Of a stretch of DNA of 64,000 nucleotides, positions 40,264-48,681 are shown one piece after another. Position 1 is the first letter of the stretch. The number at the start of each line of letters is the position of its first letter. The stretch is taken from the NCBI RefSeq assembly GCF_008369165.1, contig NZ_VOBA01000001.1, positions 744,001 to 808,000 on the forward strand. The letters run 5' to 3'. Below the pieces are notes generated by a model. The model was not told where the DNA came from, did no database searches, and saw only the letters and a list, made by a program, of their open reading frames with translations. The DNA comes from Dietzia sp. ANT_WB102 (GTDB lineage Bacteria; Actinomycetota; Actinomycetes; Mycobacteriales; Mycobacteriaceae). The position numbers and the translations under genes are program-made.

Positions 40264-41858
40264 CCGCGGACGAACCTCGGGCTCCACATGCGGCCGGAGC
40301 CGGTCACCCGGCTGCCGGACGCGCCCACGATGAGCAGGCATTTCATGTCGATCGAGCTGCAGTCGAGTTCCCCGAGCGTCGTGAGGGTCAGGGACTCCTC
40401 GGCCCGACCCACGTCGCGGCCCACCACGACGGGCGTGGCCGGATCGCGATGGCGCAGCAGGATCTCGCGGGCGTCGGCGACCTGGCGGGTGCGCGAGCGG
40501 GAGGCGGGGTTGTAGATCGCCAGCACCAGGTCCGCGGCGGCGATTGCATCCAGGCGTCGTTCGACCACCTCCCAGGGTTTGAGCCGGTCGGACAGGCTCA
40601 CCACCGCGAAGTCGGCGCCGATGGGAGCTCCCGCCCGAGCGGCCACCGCCTGGACGGCGGAGACCCCGGGCGCCACGCGGATGTCGACGTCGGCGTACCG
40701 AGGATCCTCGGCGGCCTCGAACACAGCGGCCGCCATGCCGAACACTCCCGCGTCTCCGCCGGAGACCACCGCGACCCGCTCGCCGGCGAGCGCGAGATCC
40801 AGCGCGAGCCCGGCCCGGTCCACCTCGACGGTGTTGCCCGAGCAGTGGCGTGTCAGGCCTGCCCGCTGCGGGACACGATCGACATACGGTGCGTACCCCA
40901 CCACGTGGTCGACACCGTCCAGCACCTGGGAGGCCTCCGGGGTGAGCCAGGCGTCCGGGCCGGGGCCGAGCCCGACCACGTGCAGGACCGGGCCGGCGGG
41001 AGTCGGCGACGACCCGCCCGATGCCACCTGCGGGTCGCCAGCGTGCGCCGTCGGCGTGGTGCGGGCCGTGGGCGTGGTGCGGCGGCCGGTCGGGTCGCCA
41101 TGCCGCGAATCGCCGGGCACCACAATGAGCGAAAAGTACGGCACGGTCGACGGATCGACGTCCGCGACCGCGCGGAAATGCTCGGCCGCCATCGACGCCC
41201 GCTCCACATAGACCGCGCCGTCCAGCCGCCCGGCGGCCTCAAGTGCGTTGCGCACGGAGGGGAAGTTCCGTCCCAGCTTCATGATGATCGCCCCGTCGGT
41301 GTCCGCGAGACGTCGCGCGAGCTCGGGCTCGGGCAACGTGCCGGGCAGTACCGTGAGGACGTCGGTCTGTCGGACCAACGGCGTGGCCGAGGTGGCGGTC
41401 GCTGCGGCGAATGCGGGGACCCCAGGCACGATCTCGGTGTCGAAACGCTCCGAGAGCCGGTCGTGCATGTACATGAACGAGCCGTAGAACAGCGGGTCCC
41501 CTTCGGAGAGCAGCACCACGTCACGGCCGGCGGTCAGGTGCTCGGCCAACCGTTGTGCGCTGCACTCGTAGAAGTCCGCGATGGCGCCCGCATAGCCGCC
41601 GGGATGGTCCGTGACGCCCGTGGTCACGGGGTACTCCAACCGCTCCTCGATCACGGTGGGGCCGATGAGGTCGGCAGCGATCCGTCGGGCGTTGGATTCC
41701 TTGCCGCGACCCGCGTGATAGGCCACCACGGCCGCGGAGCGGATGAGTCGGGCGGCTTTGAGGGTGAGGAGCTCGGGGTCACCGGGGCCCACGCCGACCC
41801 CGTAGAGCCTGCCTGACGCGCCGACGCCATCGTTGCCGACGGGGTGTGCGGCGGTCAT
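40260..41858 (-). CDS. cobIJ: Fused precorrin-2 C20-methyltransferase / precorrin-3B C17-methyltransferase
   Basis: A 532-residue fusion. The CobI half (about 15-245) has 'YGVGVGPGDPELLTLKAARL' and 'LLSEGDPLFYGSF'. A Pro/Thr/Ala-rich linker (about 245-285) follows. The CobJ half (about 288-525) has 'VVGLGPGPDAWLTPEA', 'VVSGGDAGVFGMA', 'VAPGVSAVQAVAARAGAP' and 'YNPASRSRTRQV'. The two methylate C20 and then C17 during ring contraction; this fusion is common in actinobacteria. ATG 41858 overlaps the cobH stop and the 3' end overlaps bluB. Confidence 0.95.
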   Translation of the reverse strand: MTAAHPVGNDGVGASGRLYGVGVGPGDPELLTLKAARLIRSAAVVAYHAGRGKESNARRIAADLIGPTVIEERLEYPVTTGVTDHPGGYAGAIADFYECSAQRLAEHLTAGRDVVLLSEGDPLFYGSFMYMHDRLSERFDTEIVPGVPAFAAATATSATPLVRQTDVLTVLPGTLPEPELARRLADTDGAIIMKLGRNFPSVRNALEAAGRLDGAVYVERASMAAEHFRAVADVDPSTVPYFSLIVVPGDSRHGDPTGRRTTPTARTTPTAHAGDPQVASGGSSPTPAGPVLHVVGLGPGPDAWLTPEASQVLDGVDHVVGYAPYVDRVPQRAGLTRHCSGNTVEVDRAGLALDLALAGERVAVVSGGDAGVFGMAAAVFEAAEDPRYADVDIRVAPGVSAVQAVAARAGAPIGADFAVVSLSDRLKPWEVVERRLDAIAAADLVLAIYNPASRSRTRQVADAREILLRHRDPATPVVVGRDVGRAEESLTLTTLGELDCSSIDMKCLLIVGASGSRVTGSGRMWSPRFVRG

Positions 41859-42520
41859 TCGGTCTCCTGCGCCAGAGCGTTGACAGCCGAGGCGGTCATC
41901 GCCGACCCCCCACGCCGGCCGTGCACGGTGACAAAGGGGATGTCGATGCCGTGGTCGCTCGAGAACGCGGCCAGCGCCGCCTTGGATTCCGCCGCACCGA
42001 TGAACCCGACCGGGCACCCGACGATCGCCGCCGGTCGCGGAGCCCCGTCGATCAGCATCTCCAGAAGGTGGAACAGTGCAGTGGGGGCGTTGCCGATCGC
42101 AACGACGGCCCCGTCCAGGCGGTCACCCCACAACGCGAGCGCGGCGGCTGAGCGGGTGGTGCCCATCTGTGCGGCCAGCTCGCGCACACCCGGATCGGAC
42201 AGCGTGCACACCACATCGTTGTCCCGGGGGAGCCGGGCGCGGGTGATCCCCGACGCGACCATGTGGGCGTCGCAGAGGAGGGGCGCGCCCGAGCCGAGCG
42301 CCGACCGGGCGGCCCCGACGAGATCCGGGTGGACCTGCAGGTCGTCGACCAGGTCTGTCTGCCCGGTTCCGTGGACCATCCGCACGGCCAGCTTCTCCGC
42401 CTCCGCCGGCAGCCGCGACAGGTCCGTCTCCCGGCGGATCGTGGCGAAGGAATCGACGTAGATGGCGGGGCCGTCGTCGATGTAGTCATAGCGACGCGGC
42501 GGCCGGGCAGCACTGGGCAT
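41855..42520 (-). CDS. cobH: Precorrin-8X methylmutase
   Basis: A 221-residue CobH/CbiC, which moves the C11 methyl group to C12 to form hydrogenobyrinate. Visible features are 'YIDDGPAIYVDSFATIRRE', 'RMVHGTGQTDLVDDL' with the catalytic His near residue 53, 'GNAPTALFHLLEM' and 'VGCPVGFIGAAESK'. ATG 42520 has GAGGAGG 5 nt upstream; the longer frame to 42616 runs into the riboswitch. First gene of the cobH-cobIJ-bluB operon. Confidence 0.95.
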   Translation of the reverse strand: MPSAARPPRRYDYIDDGPAIYVDSFATIRRETDLSRLPAEAEKLAVRMVHGTGQTDLVDDLQVHPDLVGAARSALGSGAPLLCDAHMVASGITRARLPRDNDVVCTLSDPGVRELAAQMGTTRSAAALALWGDRLDGAVVAIGNAPTALFHLLEMLIDGAPRPAAIVGCPVGFIGAAESKAALAAFSSDHGIDIPFVTVHGRRGGSAMTASAVNALAQETE

Positions 42521-42577
42521 GGGTCCTCCTCGGGGTTCTCGCCCCGGACTGGAAAGCGCAGCGACGCGGCATGAGCG

Positions 42578-42690
42578 CGCTGATCCCCCGCGAGTGTCTG
42601 GCTCGGCACGCGTCACACGCGGGCCTCACAGTGGCGGAACCGCCCCGGAATCGCACCGGGTTCCTGACGTGTGGGACGGAAGGCAGCCTA
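42578..42690 (-). ncRNA. Cobalamin riboswitch, cobH-cobIJ-bluB leader
   Basis: Read on the minus strand: GGAACCCGGTGCGATTCCGG, then GGCGGTTCCGCCACTGTGA and GAGCCAGACACTCGC (42604-42590), the core of the common cobalamin element. A separate hairpin CGGGG-N6-CCCCG (42546-42531) directly precedes the GAGGAGG ribosome site of cobH and may be the expression platform. The 5' end touches the stop codon of cobG, so read-through from cobG would also pass through it. Confidence 0.88.
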
Positions 42691-43608
42691 CTCGGGCACG
42701 ACCAGCACTCCGCGCCACGGGGTGACGATCAGCTCGGCCACACCCGCGCCGGTGAGGCGGCCGACGAGACCCCGGTCGAGCACCCCGCCCGGGGCCTCGA
42801 CGTGCTCGATCCCCGCCGTCACCGGGGACTGGGCCGGGGACGGGGCCGACGCGTCAGACGGAACGGGTACCGGCCCGTAGGCGAGCGGTCCGGCGGGGTC
42901 GGGCAGGCGCACATCCGCAGTCGACACCGCGGCGAGCGGCGCGGCGGAGGCGGCGGTCAGCTCGCGCACGTGCCAGGGCGCCTCGGGACCGGCGCCCCGG
43001 GCCTCGACGAAATCGCGCGCCAGCGCTGTCAATCGGTCGACGGCCTCGGCTAGCGGTACGACGGCCGACCAGGCGTCGCCCACCCGCAGTTGAACGGTGT
43101 CGCGGTCGAGCGCGACGAACCCCAGGTCGCAGGACCGCTCGACCAGGTCACCGCGGCCGTCGTCCAGGACGAACAGGAACCGGCCCGGCAAACCGCCGAG
43201 CGCGGGATCGGCGAGCAAACCGGAGTCCAGCGACTCGGTCACCGATCGCAGGTCCGCCCGGCCGCCGACCAACCCCGTCAGCGGCGAGACCAGGACGTTG
43301 CGCACGAGCTCGTGCCCGGGCGAGGGGAGCAGGCCGGTCCCGGCGATCGCCGAGATCACCTCGGAGGGCAGCTGCCCGTCCGGCCCGATCGGCAGGGCGC
43401 GCAGCTGCAGGTTCGCGCGGGTGGTGACGTGCACGTCGTCGTCGCCGTATCGTGCGGCGACCCCGTGCAGAGCGGTGAGGGACTCCGGCGACAGGCGGCC
43501 ACCCGGGATGCGCAGCCGGACCAGGGCGCCGTCGGAGGCCGGCCACGGCCGCAACACTCCGGGGCACAGGTCGCCGCGCGTGCGGCGGGTGGGTTCGGTG
43601 ATGCTCAC
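42688..43608 (-). CDS. cobG: Precorrin-3B synthase-like protein, short (no Fe-S half)
   Basis: About 306 residues, against roughly 400-460 for full CobG, which oxidises precorrin-2's methylated product to precorrin-3B and needs a [4Fe-4S] centre. The N-terminal siroheme-reductase-like half is plain: 'CPGVLRPWPASDGALVRLRI', 'HVTTRANLQLRAL' near residue 60, 'ELVRNVLVSPLTGL' near 100. The usual C-terminal part with the paired-Cys cluster ligands (C-x5-C and C-x3-C type) is missing; only isolated Cys remain. The frame stops right at the cobH riboswitch. The start is GTG 43608, perhaps leaderless. Either a natural short form or a truncated, inactive enzyme. Confidence 0.8.
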   Translation of the reverse strand: MSITEPTRRTRGDLCPGVLRPWPASDGALVRLRIPGGRLSPESLTALHGVAARYGDDDVHVTTRANLQLRALPIGPDGQLPSEVISAIAGTGLLPSPGHELVRNVLVSPLTGLVGGRADLRSVTESLDSGLLADPALGGLPGRFLFVLDDGRGDLVERSCDLGFVALDRDTVQLRVGDAWSAVVPLAEAVDRLTALARDFVEARGAGPEAPWHVRELTAASAAPLAAVSTADVRLPDPAGPLAYGPVPVPSDASAPSPAQSPVTAGIEHVEAPGGVLDRGLVGRLTGAGVAELIVTPWRGVLVVPE

Positions 43609-43689
43609 GAGGGCCAGTGTGGCATCACGGTGGGTGGAGGGCGGCGGCCCAGGGGTGGGCGGTGACGGATAGGCTCGCCACTGCCGTGG

Positions 43690-43850
43690 TGTTCGGGAAG
43701 CCGGAGGAAAAGCCGGCGCGGCCCTCGCCACTGTAGTCGCGGAAGTCGCGCACCCTCGTCCGTCCCGACCCGGGGCGGAGACCACTGGGCCCACCGGCCC
43801 GGGAAGGTCGGTCGCACGGCGTTGATGCGAAAGCCAGGAGACCGGCCACG
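43690..43850 (+). ncRNA. Cobalamin riboswitch, cobN-cobF-cobA leader
   Basis: Read on the plus strand: GGGAAGCCGG, GCCGGCGCGGCCCTCGCCACTGTA, a variable arm, CCACTGGGCC, and the B12 box AGCCAGGAGACCGGCC (43832-43847). It ends about 33 nt before the cobN ATG at 43883. The closeness to the start suggests translational control or a short terminator platform. Confidence 0.92.
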
Positions 43851-43882
43851 GCGACATGTTCCACGAGGGTTTGGAGAAGAAC

Positions 43883-46800
43883 ATGCGCCCCACCCGGCGT
43901 TCGGCGTCCCCTGACGACGCCGCGGCACGATCGCACGACACGGCAGCTGCCCACGACTCACAGCACGAACGCCGCATCGCCCTGCTGTCCACCTCCGACA
44001 CGGACCTGCTCTCCGCGCGGGCCTCCGGCTCAGCCTGGACGCTCGGCAACCCGTCCCGACTCGACATCGAGGTGGACCTCCCGGACCTCCTCACCGACGC
44101 CGATCTGGTCGTGGTGCGCATCCTCGGCTCGCGGCGCTCCTGGGAGGCCGGGTTCGCCGCCGTGCTGGATGCGGGTGTGCCCGTGGTGGTCCTGGGCGGT
44201 GAACAGAGCCCCGACGCCGACCTCATGGAGCTGTCGACGGTGCCGATCGGCATCGCGGCCGAGGCGCACCGTTACCTCGCCGAGGGCGGCGAGCGGAACC
44301 TCGCGCAGCTGCACGCCTTCCTCTCCGACACCGTGCTGCTCACCGGCGCCGGCTTCGAGCCGCCGGAGAGTGTGCCGGTGTGGGGGATGCCGGACCGGCC
44401 CGACGCGCCCGCCGCCGACGGACTGCCTCGAGTGGGCGTCCTCTACTACCGCGCGCACGAGGTGAGCGGGAACTCCGGTTTCGCGCACGCGCTGGCCGAC
44501 GCCGTCGACGCGACCGGCCGCGCCGTCGGCGTACCCGTCTTCGCGGGGTCCCTGCGCTCGGCACCCGACGAGCTGTTCACCGCGCTCGGCACCCTCGACG
44601 CGATCGTCGTCACCGTGCTGGCCGCCGGCGGCACCACTCCCGGCGCGGTGAGCGCCGGCGGCGAGGACGAAACCTGGGACGTCGAACGCATCGCCGCCCT
44701 GGACATCCCCGTGCTGCAGGGGCTGTGCCTCACCTGGAGCCGGGACGACTGGGCGGACTCCGACGACGGCGTCAACCCGCTGGACTCGGCCAATCAGATC
44801 GCCATCCCCGAATTCGATGGCCGGATCATCACCGCGCCGTTCTCGTTCAAGGAGATCGACGCCGACGGCCTGCCCCGCTACGTGGCCGATCCGGAGCGGT
44901 GCGCCCGCGTCGCCGGGATCGCCGTGGCCCACGCACGGCTGCGGCACGTGCCGCCCGCCGACCGCAAGATCGCACTGGTGCTCTCGGCCTATCCCACCAA
45001 GCATTCCCGCATCGGCAACGCCGTAGGCCTCGACACCCCTGTCTCGACCATCCGGCTGCTGCGGCGCATGCGCGACGAAGGCTACGACCTGGGCCCGGCC
45101 GACGGGCCCATCGCCCGCTTTCTGGAGCTGTCCGATAGCGGCGACGAGGGCACCTACGCCGACGACACCGCCGCCGGTGACGCCCTGATCCACGCGCTCA
45201 TCGCCGCGGGCGGGCAGGACGAGGAGTGGCTCACGAACGCCCAGCTCACCGACAGTCACGTCCGGATCAGCACAGACGAGTATGTGCGCTGGACCGCGGA
45301 CCTGCCCGAGACGCTGCGCGCGGGGATGGTCGAGGCGTGGGGCGAGGCCCCGGGGGAGCTGTTCGTCAACGACGCCGGCGAGATCGTCTTGGCGACCATC
45401 CAGGCCGGCAATGTCGTCCTATTGATCCAGCCGCCCCGCGGGTTCGGCGAGAACCCTGTGGCGATCTACCACGACCCCGAGTTGGCGCCCTCCCACCACT
45501 ACCTCGCCGCCTATCGCTGGCTGGCGCGCGGGTTCGGGGCGCACGCGCTGGTCCACATCGGCAAGCACGGTTCGCTGGAGTGGCTGCCGGGCAAGAACGC
45601 CGCACTCTCGGCGGACTGCGCGACCGATGCCGCGATCGCCGACATGCCGCTGATCTATCCGTTCCTGGTCAACGATCCCGGCGAGGGCGCGCAGGCCAAG
45701 CGCCGCGCGCACGCCACGATCGTCGACCACCTGGTCCCGCCGATGGCCCGCGCCGAGTCCTACGGGGACATCGCCCGCCTCGAGCAGCTGCTGGACGAGT
45801 ACGGCAACATCGCCTCGATGGACCCGGCCAAACTCCCGGCCATCCGCGCGCAGATCTGGACGCTCATGCAGGCGGCGCACATGCACGAGGACCTGGGGCT
45901 CGAGCAGCGGCCCGGGGACGAGGAGTTCGACGAGTTCCTGCTGCACGTCGACGGCTGGCTGTGCGAGATCAAGGACGTCCAGATCCGCGACGGACTGCAC
46001 GTGCTGGGCCAGGCGCCGGAAGGGGAGGCGCGCGTCAACCTGGTGCTCGCGATCCTGCGGGCCTCGCAGGTGTGGGGCGGCGAGTTCGGCGCGGTTCCCG
46101 GTCTGCGCCGCGCGCTCGGGTTGGCGGAGGACGCCCCGACCCCGGAGGTCGACCGCGTCGAGGCCCTGGCCCGGGCGCTGGTCGAGGGCATGGAGGAGCG
46201 CGACTGGGACGTCGCCGCGGTGCCCGACGTGCTCGCCGCCGCGGGACTCGCCCCGGCCAGAGCCGCCGCCGCGGGACTCGCCCCGGCCGGAGCCGCCGCC
46301 GCGGGACTCACCCCGGCGGGAGCCGGCGACGCGGGTGACGCCGCGGGAGAGTGCGACTACGACGAGGTGGCGCAGGTGCTCGAGTTCGCCGCCCGGGAGG
46401 TGGTGCCCCGCCTGGCCGCCACGGTCGACGAGCTGGACGCCGTCATGCACGCCCTGGACGGCGGGTTCATCCCGGCCGGCCCCTCGGGATCCCCGTTGCG
46501 GGGCCTGGTCAACGTGCTGCCCACGGGGCGGAACTTCTACACCGTCGACCCGCGTGCGATCCCGTCCCGGCTGGCCTGGGAGACCGGGCAGGCCATGGCG
46601 GACTCGCTGCTGGAGCGGCACGTCGCCGAGACCGGCGACTACCCGGCGTCGGTCGGGCTGTCCGTGTGGGGCACCTCGGCCATGCGCACCTCGGGTGACG
46701 ACATCGCCGAGGTCCTGGCCCTGCTCGGAGTCCGCCCCGAATGGGACGAGGCCTCGCGCCGGGTGAACGGGCTCGAGGTGATCCCGGCCGACGAACTCGG

Positions 46801-47716
46801 GCGCCCGCGGATCGACGTGACCGTCCGCATCTCGGGGTTCTTCCGCGATGCTTTCCCCCACGTCATCGGCATGCTCGACGATGCCGTTCGGATGGTCGCC
46901 GAGCTGGACGAGCCGGACGAGCTCAACTACGTCGCAGCCCACACGCGCGCGGACCTCGCCGAGCACGACGACCGCCGCCGCGCCACCACCCGCATCTTCG
47001 GCTCGGCGCCCGGCTCGTACGGGGCGGGCATCCTGCAGACCATCGAGGCGGGTAACTGGCGCGACGACCGCGACCTGGCCGAGGTGTACACCCGCTGGGG
47101 CGGGTACGCCTACGGCCGCGACCTCGACGGCGTCCCGGCCGCTGACGACATGCGCACCAATTACCGACGCATCGCGGTGGCGGCCAAGAACATCGACACC
47201 CGTGAGCACGACATCGCCGACTCGGATGACTATTTCCAGTACCACGGCGGGATGATCGCCACCGTGCGCGCGCTCACCGGGTCGGAGCCCCGCGCGTACG
47301 TGGGCGACTCCACCACCCCGGACGCCATCCGGACGCGATCGCTGGCCGAGGAGACCACACGCGTGTTCCGGGCGCGAGTGGTGAACCCGCGGTGGATCGC
47401 CGCCATGCAGCGTCACGGGTACAAGGGCGCCTTCGAGCTGGCGGCGACGGTCGACTATCTCTTCGGGTTCGACGCGACGGCCGGCGTCGTCCACGACTGG
47501 ATGTACGACTCACTCGCCCGGGAGTACGTCCTGGACGAGACCAACCAGGAGTTCCTGCGTCGCTCCAACCCGTGGGCACTGCGCGGGATGATCGAGCGGC
47601 TGTCCGAGGCCGCCGACCGAGGCATGTGGGCCGAGCCCGACGCCGAGGTGATGGACCGGATGCGCCAGGTGTACCTCGACGTGGAGGGCGACCTCGAGGA
47701 ATCCCATGGCGACTGA
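43883..47716 (+). CDS. cobN: Cobaltochelatase large subunit
   Basis: A 1277-residue CobN, the catalytic subunit that inserts Co2+ into hydrogenobyrinate a,c-diamide. 'HIGKHGSLEWLPGK' near residue 560 and 'LVNVLPTGRNFYTVDPRAIPS' near 875, cut to its motif, are hallmarks, as is 'VNPRWIAAMQRHGYKGAFEL' near 1170. ATG 43883 has GGAG about 7 nt upstream; ATG 43856 lies between riboswitch and this site with no ribosome site. Residues about 787-817 hold a triple Ala-Gly-Leu-Ala-Pro repeat from a DNA tandem repeat. It works with the chelatase ATPase subunit at 16378-18627. Confidence 0.95.
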   Translation: MRPTRRSASPDDAAARSHDTAAAHDSQHERRIALLSTSDTDLLSARASGSAWTLGNPSRLDIEVDLPDLLTDADLVVVRILGSRRSWEAGFAAVLDAGVPVVVLGGEQSPDADLMELSTVPIGIAAEAHRYLAEGGERNLAQLHAFLSDTVLLTGAGFEPPESVPVWGMPDRPDAPAADGLPRVGVLYYRAHEVSGNSGFAHALADAVDATGRAVGVPVFAGSLRSAPDELFTALGTLDAIVVTVLAAGGTTPGAVSAGGEDETWDVERIAALDIPVLQGLCLTWSRDDWADSDDGVNPLDSANQIAIPEFDGRIITAPFSFKEIDADGLPRYVADPERCARVAGIAVAHARLRHVPPADRKIALVLSAYPTKHSRIGNAVGLDTPVSTIRLLRRMRDEGYDLGPADGPIARFLELSDSGDEGTYADDTAAGDALIHALIAAGGQDEEWLTNAQLTDSHVRISTDEYVRWTADLPETLRAGMVEAWGEAPGELFVNDAGEIVLATIQAGNVVLLIQPPRGFGENPVAIYHDPELAPSHHYLAAYRWLARGFGAHALVHIGKHGSLEWLPGKNAALSADCATDAAIADMPLIYPFLVNDPGEGAQAKRRAHATIVDHLVPPMARAESYGDIARLEQLLDEYGNIASMDPAKLPAIRAQIWTLMQAAHMHEDLGLEQRPGDEEFDEFLLHVDGWLCEIKDVQIRDGLHVLGQAPEGEARVNLVLAILRASQVWGGEFGAVPGLRRALGLAEDAPTPEVDRVEALARALVEGMEERDWDVAAVPDVLAAAGLAPARAAAAGLAPAGAAAAGLTPAGAGDAGDAAGECDYDEVAQVLEFAAREVVPRLAATVDELDAVMHALDGGFIPAGPSGSPLRGLVNVLPTGRNFYTVDPRAIPSRLAWETGQAMADSLLERHVAETGDYPASVGLSVWGTSAMRTSGDDIAEVLALLGVRPEWDEASRRVNGLEVIPADELGRPRIDVTVRISGFFRDAFPHVIGMLDDAVRMVAELDEPDELNYVAAHTRADLAEHDDRRRATTRIFGSAPGSYGAGILQTIEAGNWRDDRDLAEVYTRWGGYAYGRDLDGVPAADDMRTNYRRIAVAAKNIDTREHDIADSDDYFQYHGGMIATVRALTGSEPRAYVGDSTTPDAIRTRSLAEETTRVFRARVVNPRWIAAMQRHGYKGAFELAATVDYLFGFDATAGVVHDWMYDSLAREYVLDETNQEFLRRSNPWALRGMIERLSEAADRGMWAEPDAEVMDRMRQVYLDVEGDLEESHGD
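46235..46325 (+). repeat. 30-bp tandem repeat inside cobN
   Basis: The unit GCGGGACTCGCCCCGGCCAG plus ten more bases (30 bp in all) is repeated almost three times. It adds an in-frame 'AAGLAPA'-type peptide repeat between two CobN domains. Being a multiple of three it can change copy number without breaking the frame. Confidence 0.85.
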
Positions 47717-47767
47717 GCTGCTCCCTCGCGGGCCCGGCCGCCCGCCCGCGCGCCCGGCCCCCCAGGC

Positions 47768-47825
47768 GCGCGCAAGTACTGCATCCGCGCACGAAATCTC
47801 ATGCGCGTCTGCAGGACTTGCGCGC
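47768..47825 (+). repeat. Long imperfect inverted repeat between cobN and cobF
   Basis: Two 24-nt arms (47768-47791 and 47802-47825) are reverse complements at 21 of 24 positions, around a 10-nt loop. An alternative pairing uses GCATCCGCGC (47781-47790) with GCGCGGATGC (47821-47830). It may be a REP-type element or an mRNA hairpin protecting the cobN 3' end. No U-tract follows. Confidence 0.75.
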
Positions 47826-47851
47826 GGATGCGGGAGTAGCGCTCAAGCACG

Positions 47852-47881
47852 GACGCGGGAGCAGGGGACGCGGGAGCAGGG
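47852..47881 (+). repeat. 15-bp tandem repeat carrying the cobF ribosome site
   Basis: GACGCGGGAGCAGGG occurs twice in direct succession, and the second copy runs into GGGGAAG, the ribosome site of cobF (ATG 47890). Repeat-number change could create or displace the ribosome site. Confidence 0.7.
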
Positions 47882-47889
47882 GAAGCGTT

Positions 47890-48681
47890 ATGTCTGAGGC
47901 GCCGGATCGGGGGCCGCGGCGCCGGCTGCGGGTCGTAGGCATCGGCTCGGGTGGTCTCGACCAGATCACCGTCGAGGGGATCGACGTCCTGCGGGCATCC
48001 GACTACGCGATCGCCGCGGTCAAGGGACCCGACGACCCGCTTGTCGACTTCCGCCGGCGCCTGCTCGCCCGGCACGCGCCGGGCGTCGAGCTGGTGGGCG
48101 TCACCGATCCGGAGCGGGACCGCTCGTCGTCGTCGACCTCCTCCCCGAGCGGCTACCGCGGCGTGGTCCTGGACTGGCACGAGGCCCGATCCCTGGCCTG
48201 GGAGCACGCTCTCGAATCGCGGCCCGGCGACGTCGCGATCCCCGTGTGGGGCGACCCGGCGTTCTACGACTCCACACTGCGGATCGTGGATCGGATCGCC
48301 GAGCGCGGCCGCCTCGACGTGGACGTGGAGGTGATCCCGGGCATCTCTGCCCTGCAAGTCCTGGCCGCTCGACACCGCCTGGTCCTGCACGAGATCGGCG
48401 GCACGGTCACCGTGACCACCGGCCGACGGCTGCGCGAGGTGGTGGCCGCCGGCGCCGACAACGTAGTGGTGATGCTCAACGCCGACCTGCCGCTCGAGGA
48501 CCTGGCCGACTGGCACATCTGGTGGGGCGGCAACCTCGGCGATGCCGGTGAGACCCTCGTGGCGGGCCGGGTAGGCGACGTCCTGCCGGACCTGCGGGCG
48601 CACCGCGACCGGCTGCGCGCCGACTATGGCTGGGTGATGGACGTGTACATGCTCCGGCGTGACGAAGGGACTCAGACCTGA
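47890..48681 (+). CDS. cobF: Precorrin-6A synthase (deacetylating), C1-methyltransferase
   Basis: A 263-residue tetrapyrrole methylase of the CobF type, found only in the aerobic pathway; it methylates C1 and releases acetate. Features are 'RVVGIGSGGLDQITVEGIDVL', shortened to its start, 'YAIAAVKGPDDPLVDFRR', 'VAIPVWGDPAFYDSTLRI' near residue 117 and 'VEVIPGISALQVLAARH' near 150. ATG 47890 follows GGGGAAG. Second gene of cobN-cobF-cobA; its TGA shares bases with the cobA ATG (TGATG). Confidence 0.93.
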   Translation: MSEAPDRGPRRRLRVVGIGSGGLDQITVEGIDVLRASDYAIAAVKGPDDPLVDFRRRLLARHAPGVELVGVTDPERDRSSSSTSSPSGYRGVVLDWHEARSLAWEHALESRPGDVAIPVWGDPAFYDSTLRIVDRIAERGRLDVDVEVIPGISALQVLAARHRLVLHEIGGTVTVTTGRRLREVVAAGADNVVVMLNADLPLEDLADWHIWWGGNLGDAGETLVAGRVGDVLPDLRAHRDRLRADYGWVMDVYMLRRDEGTQT

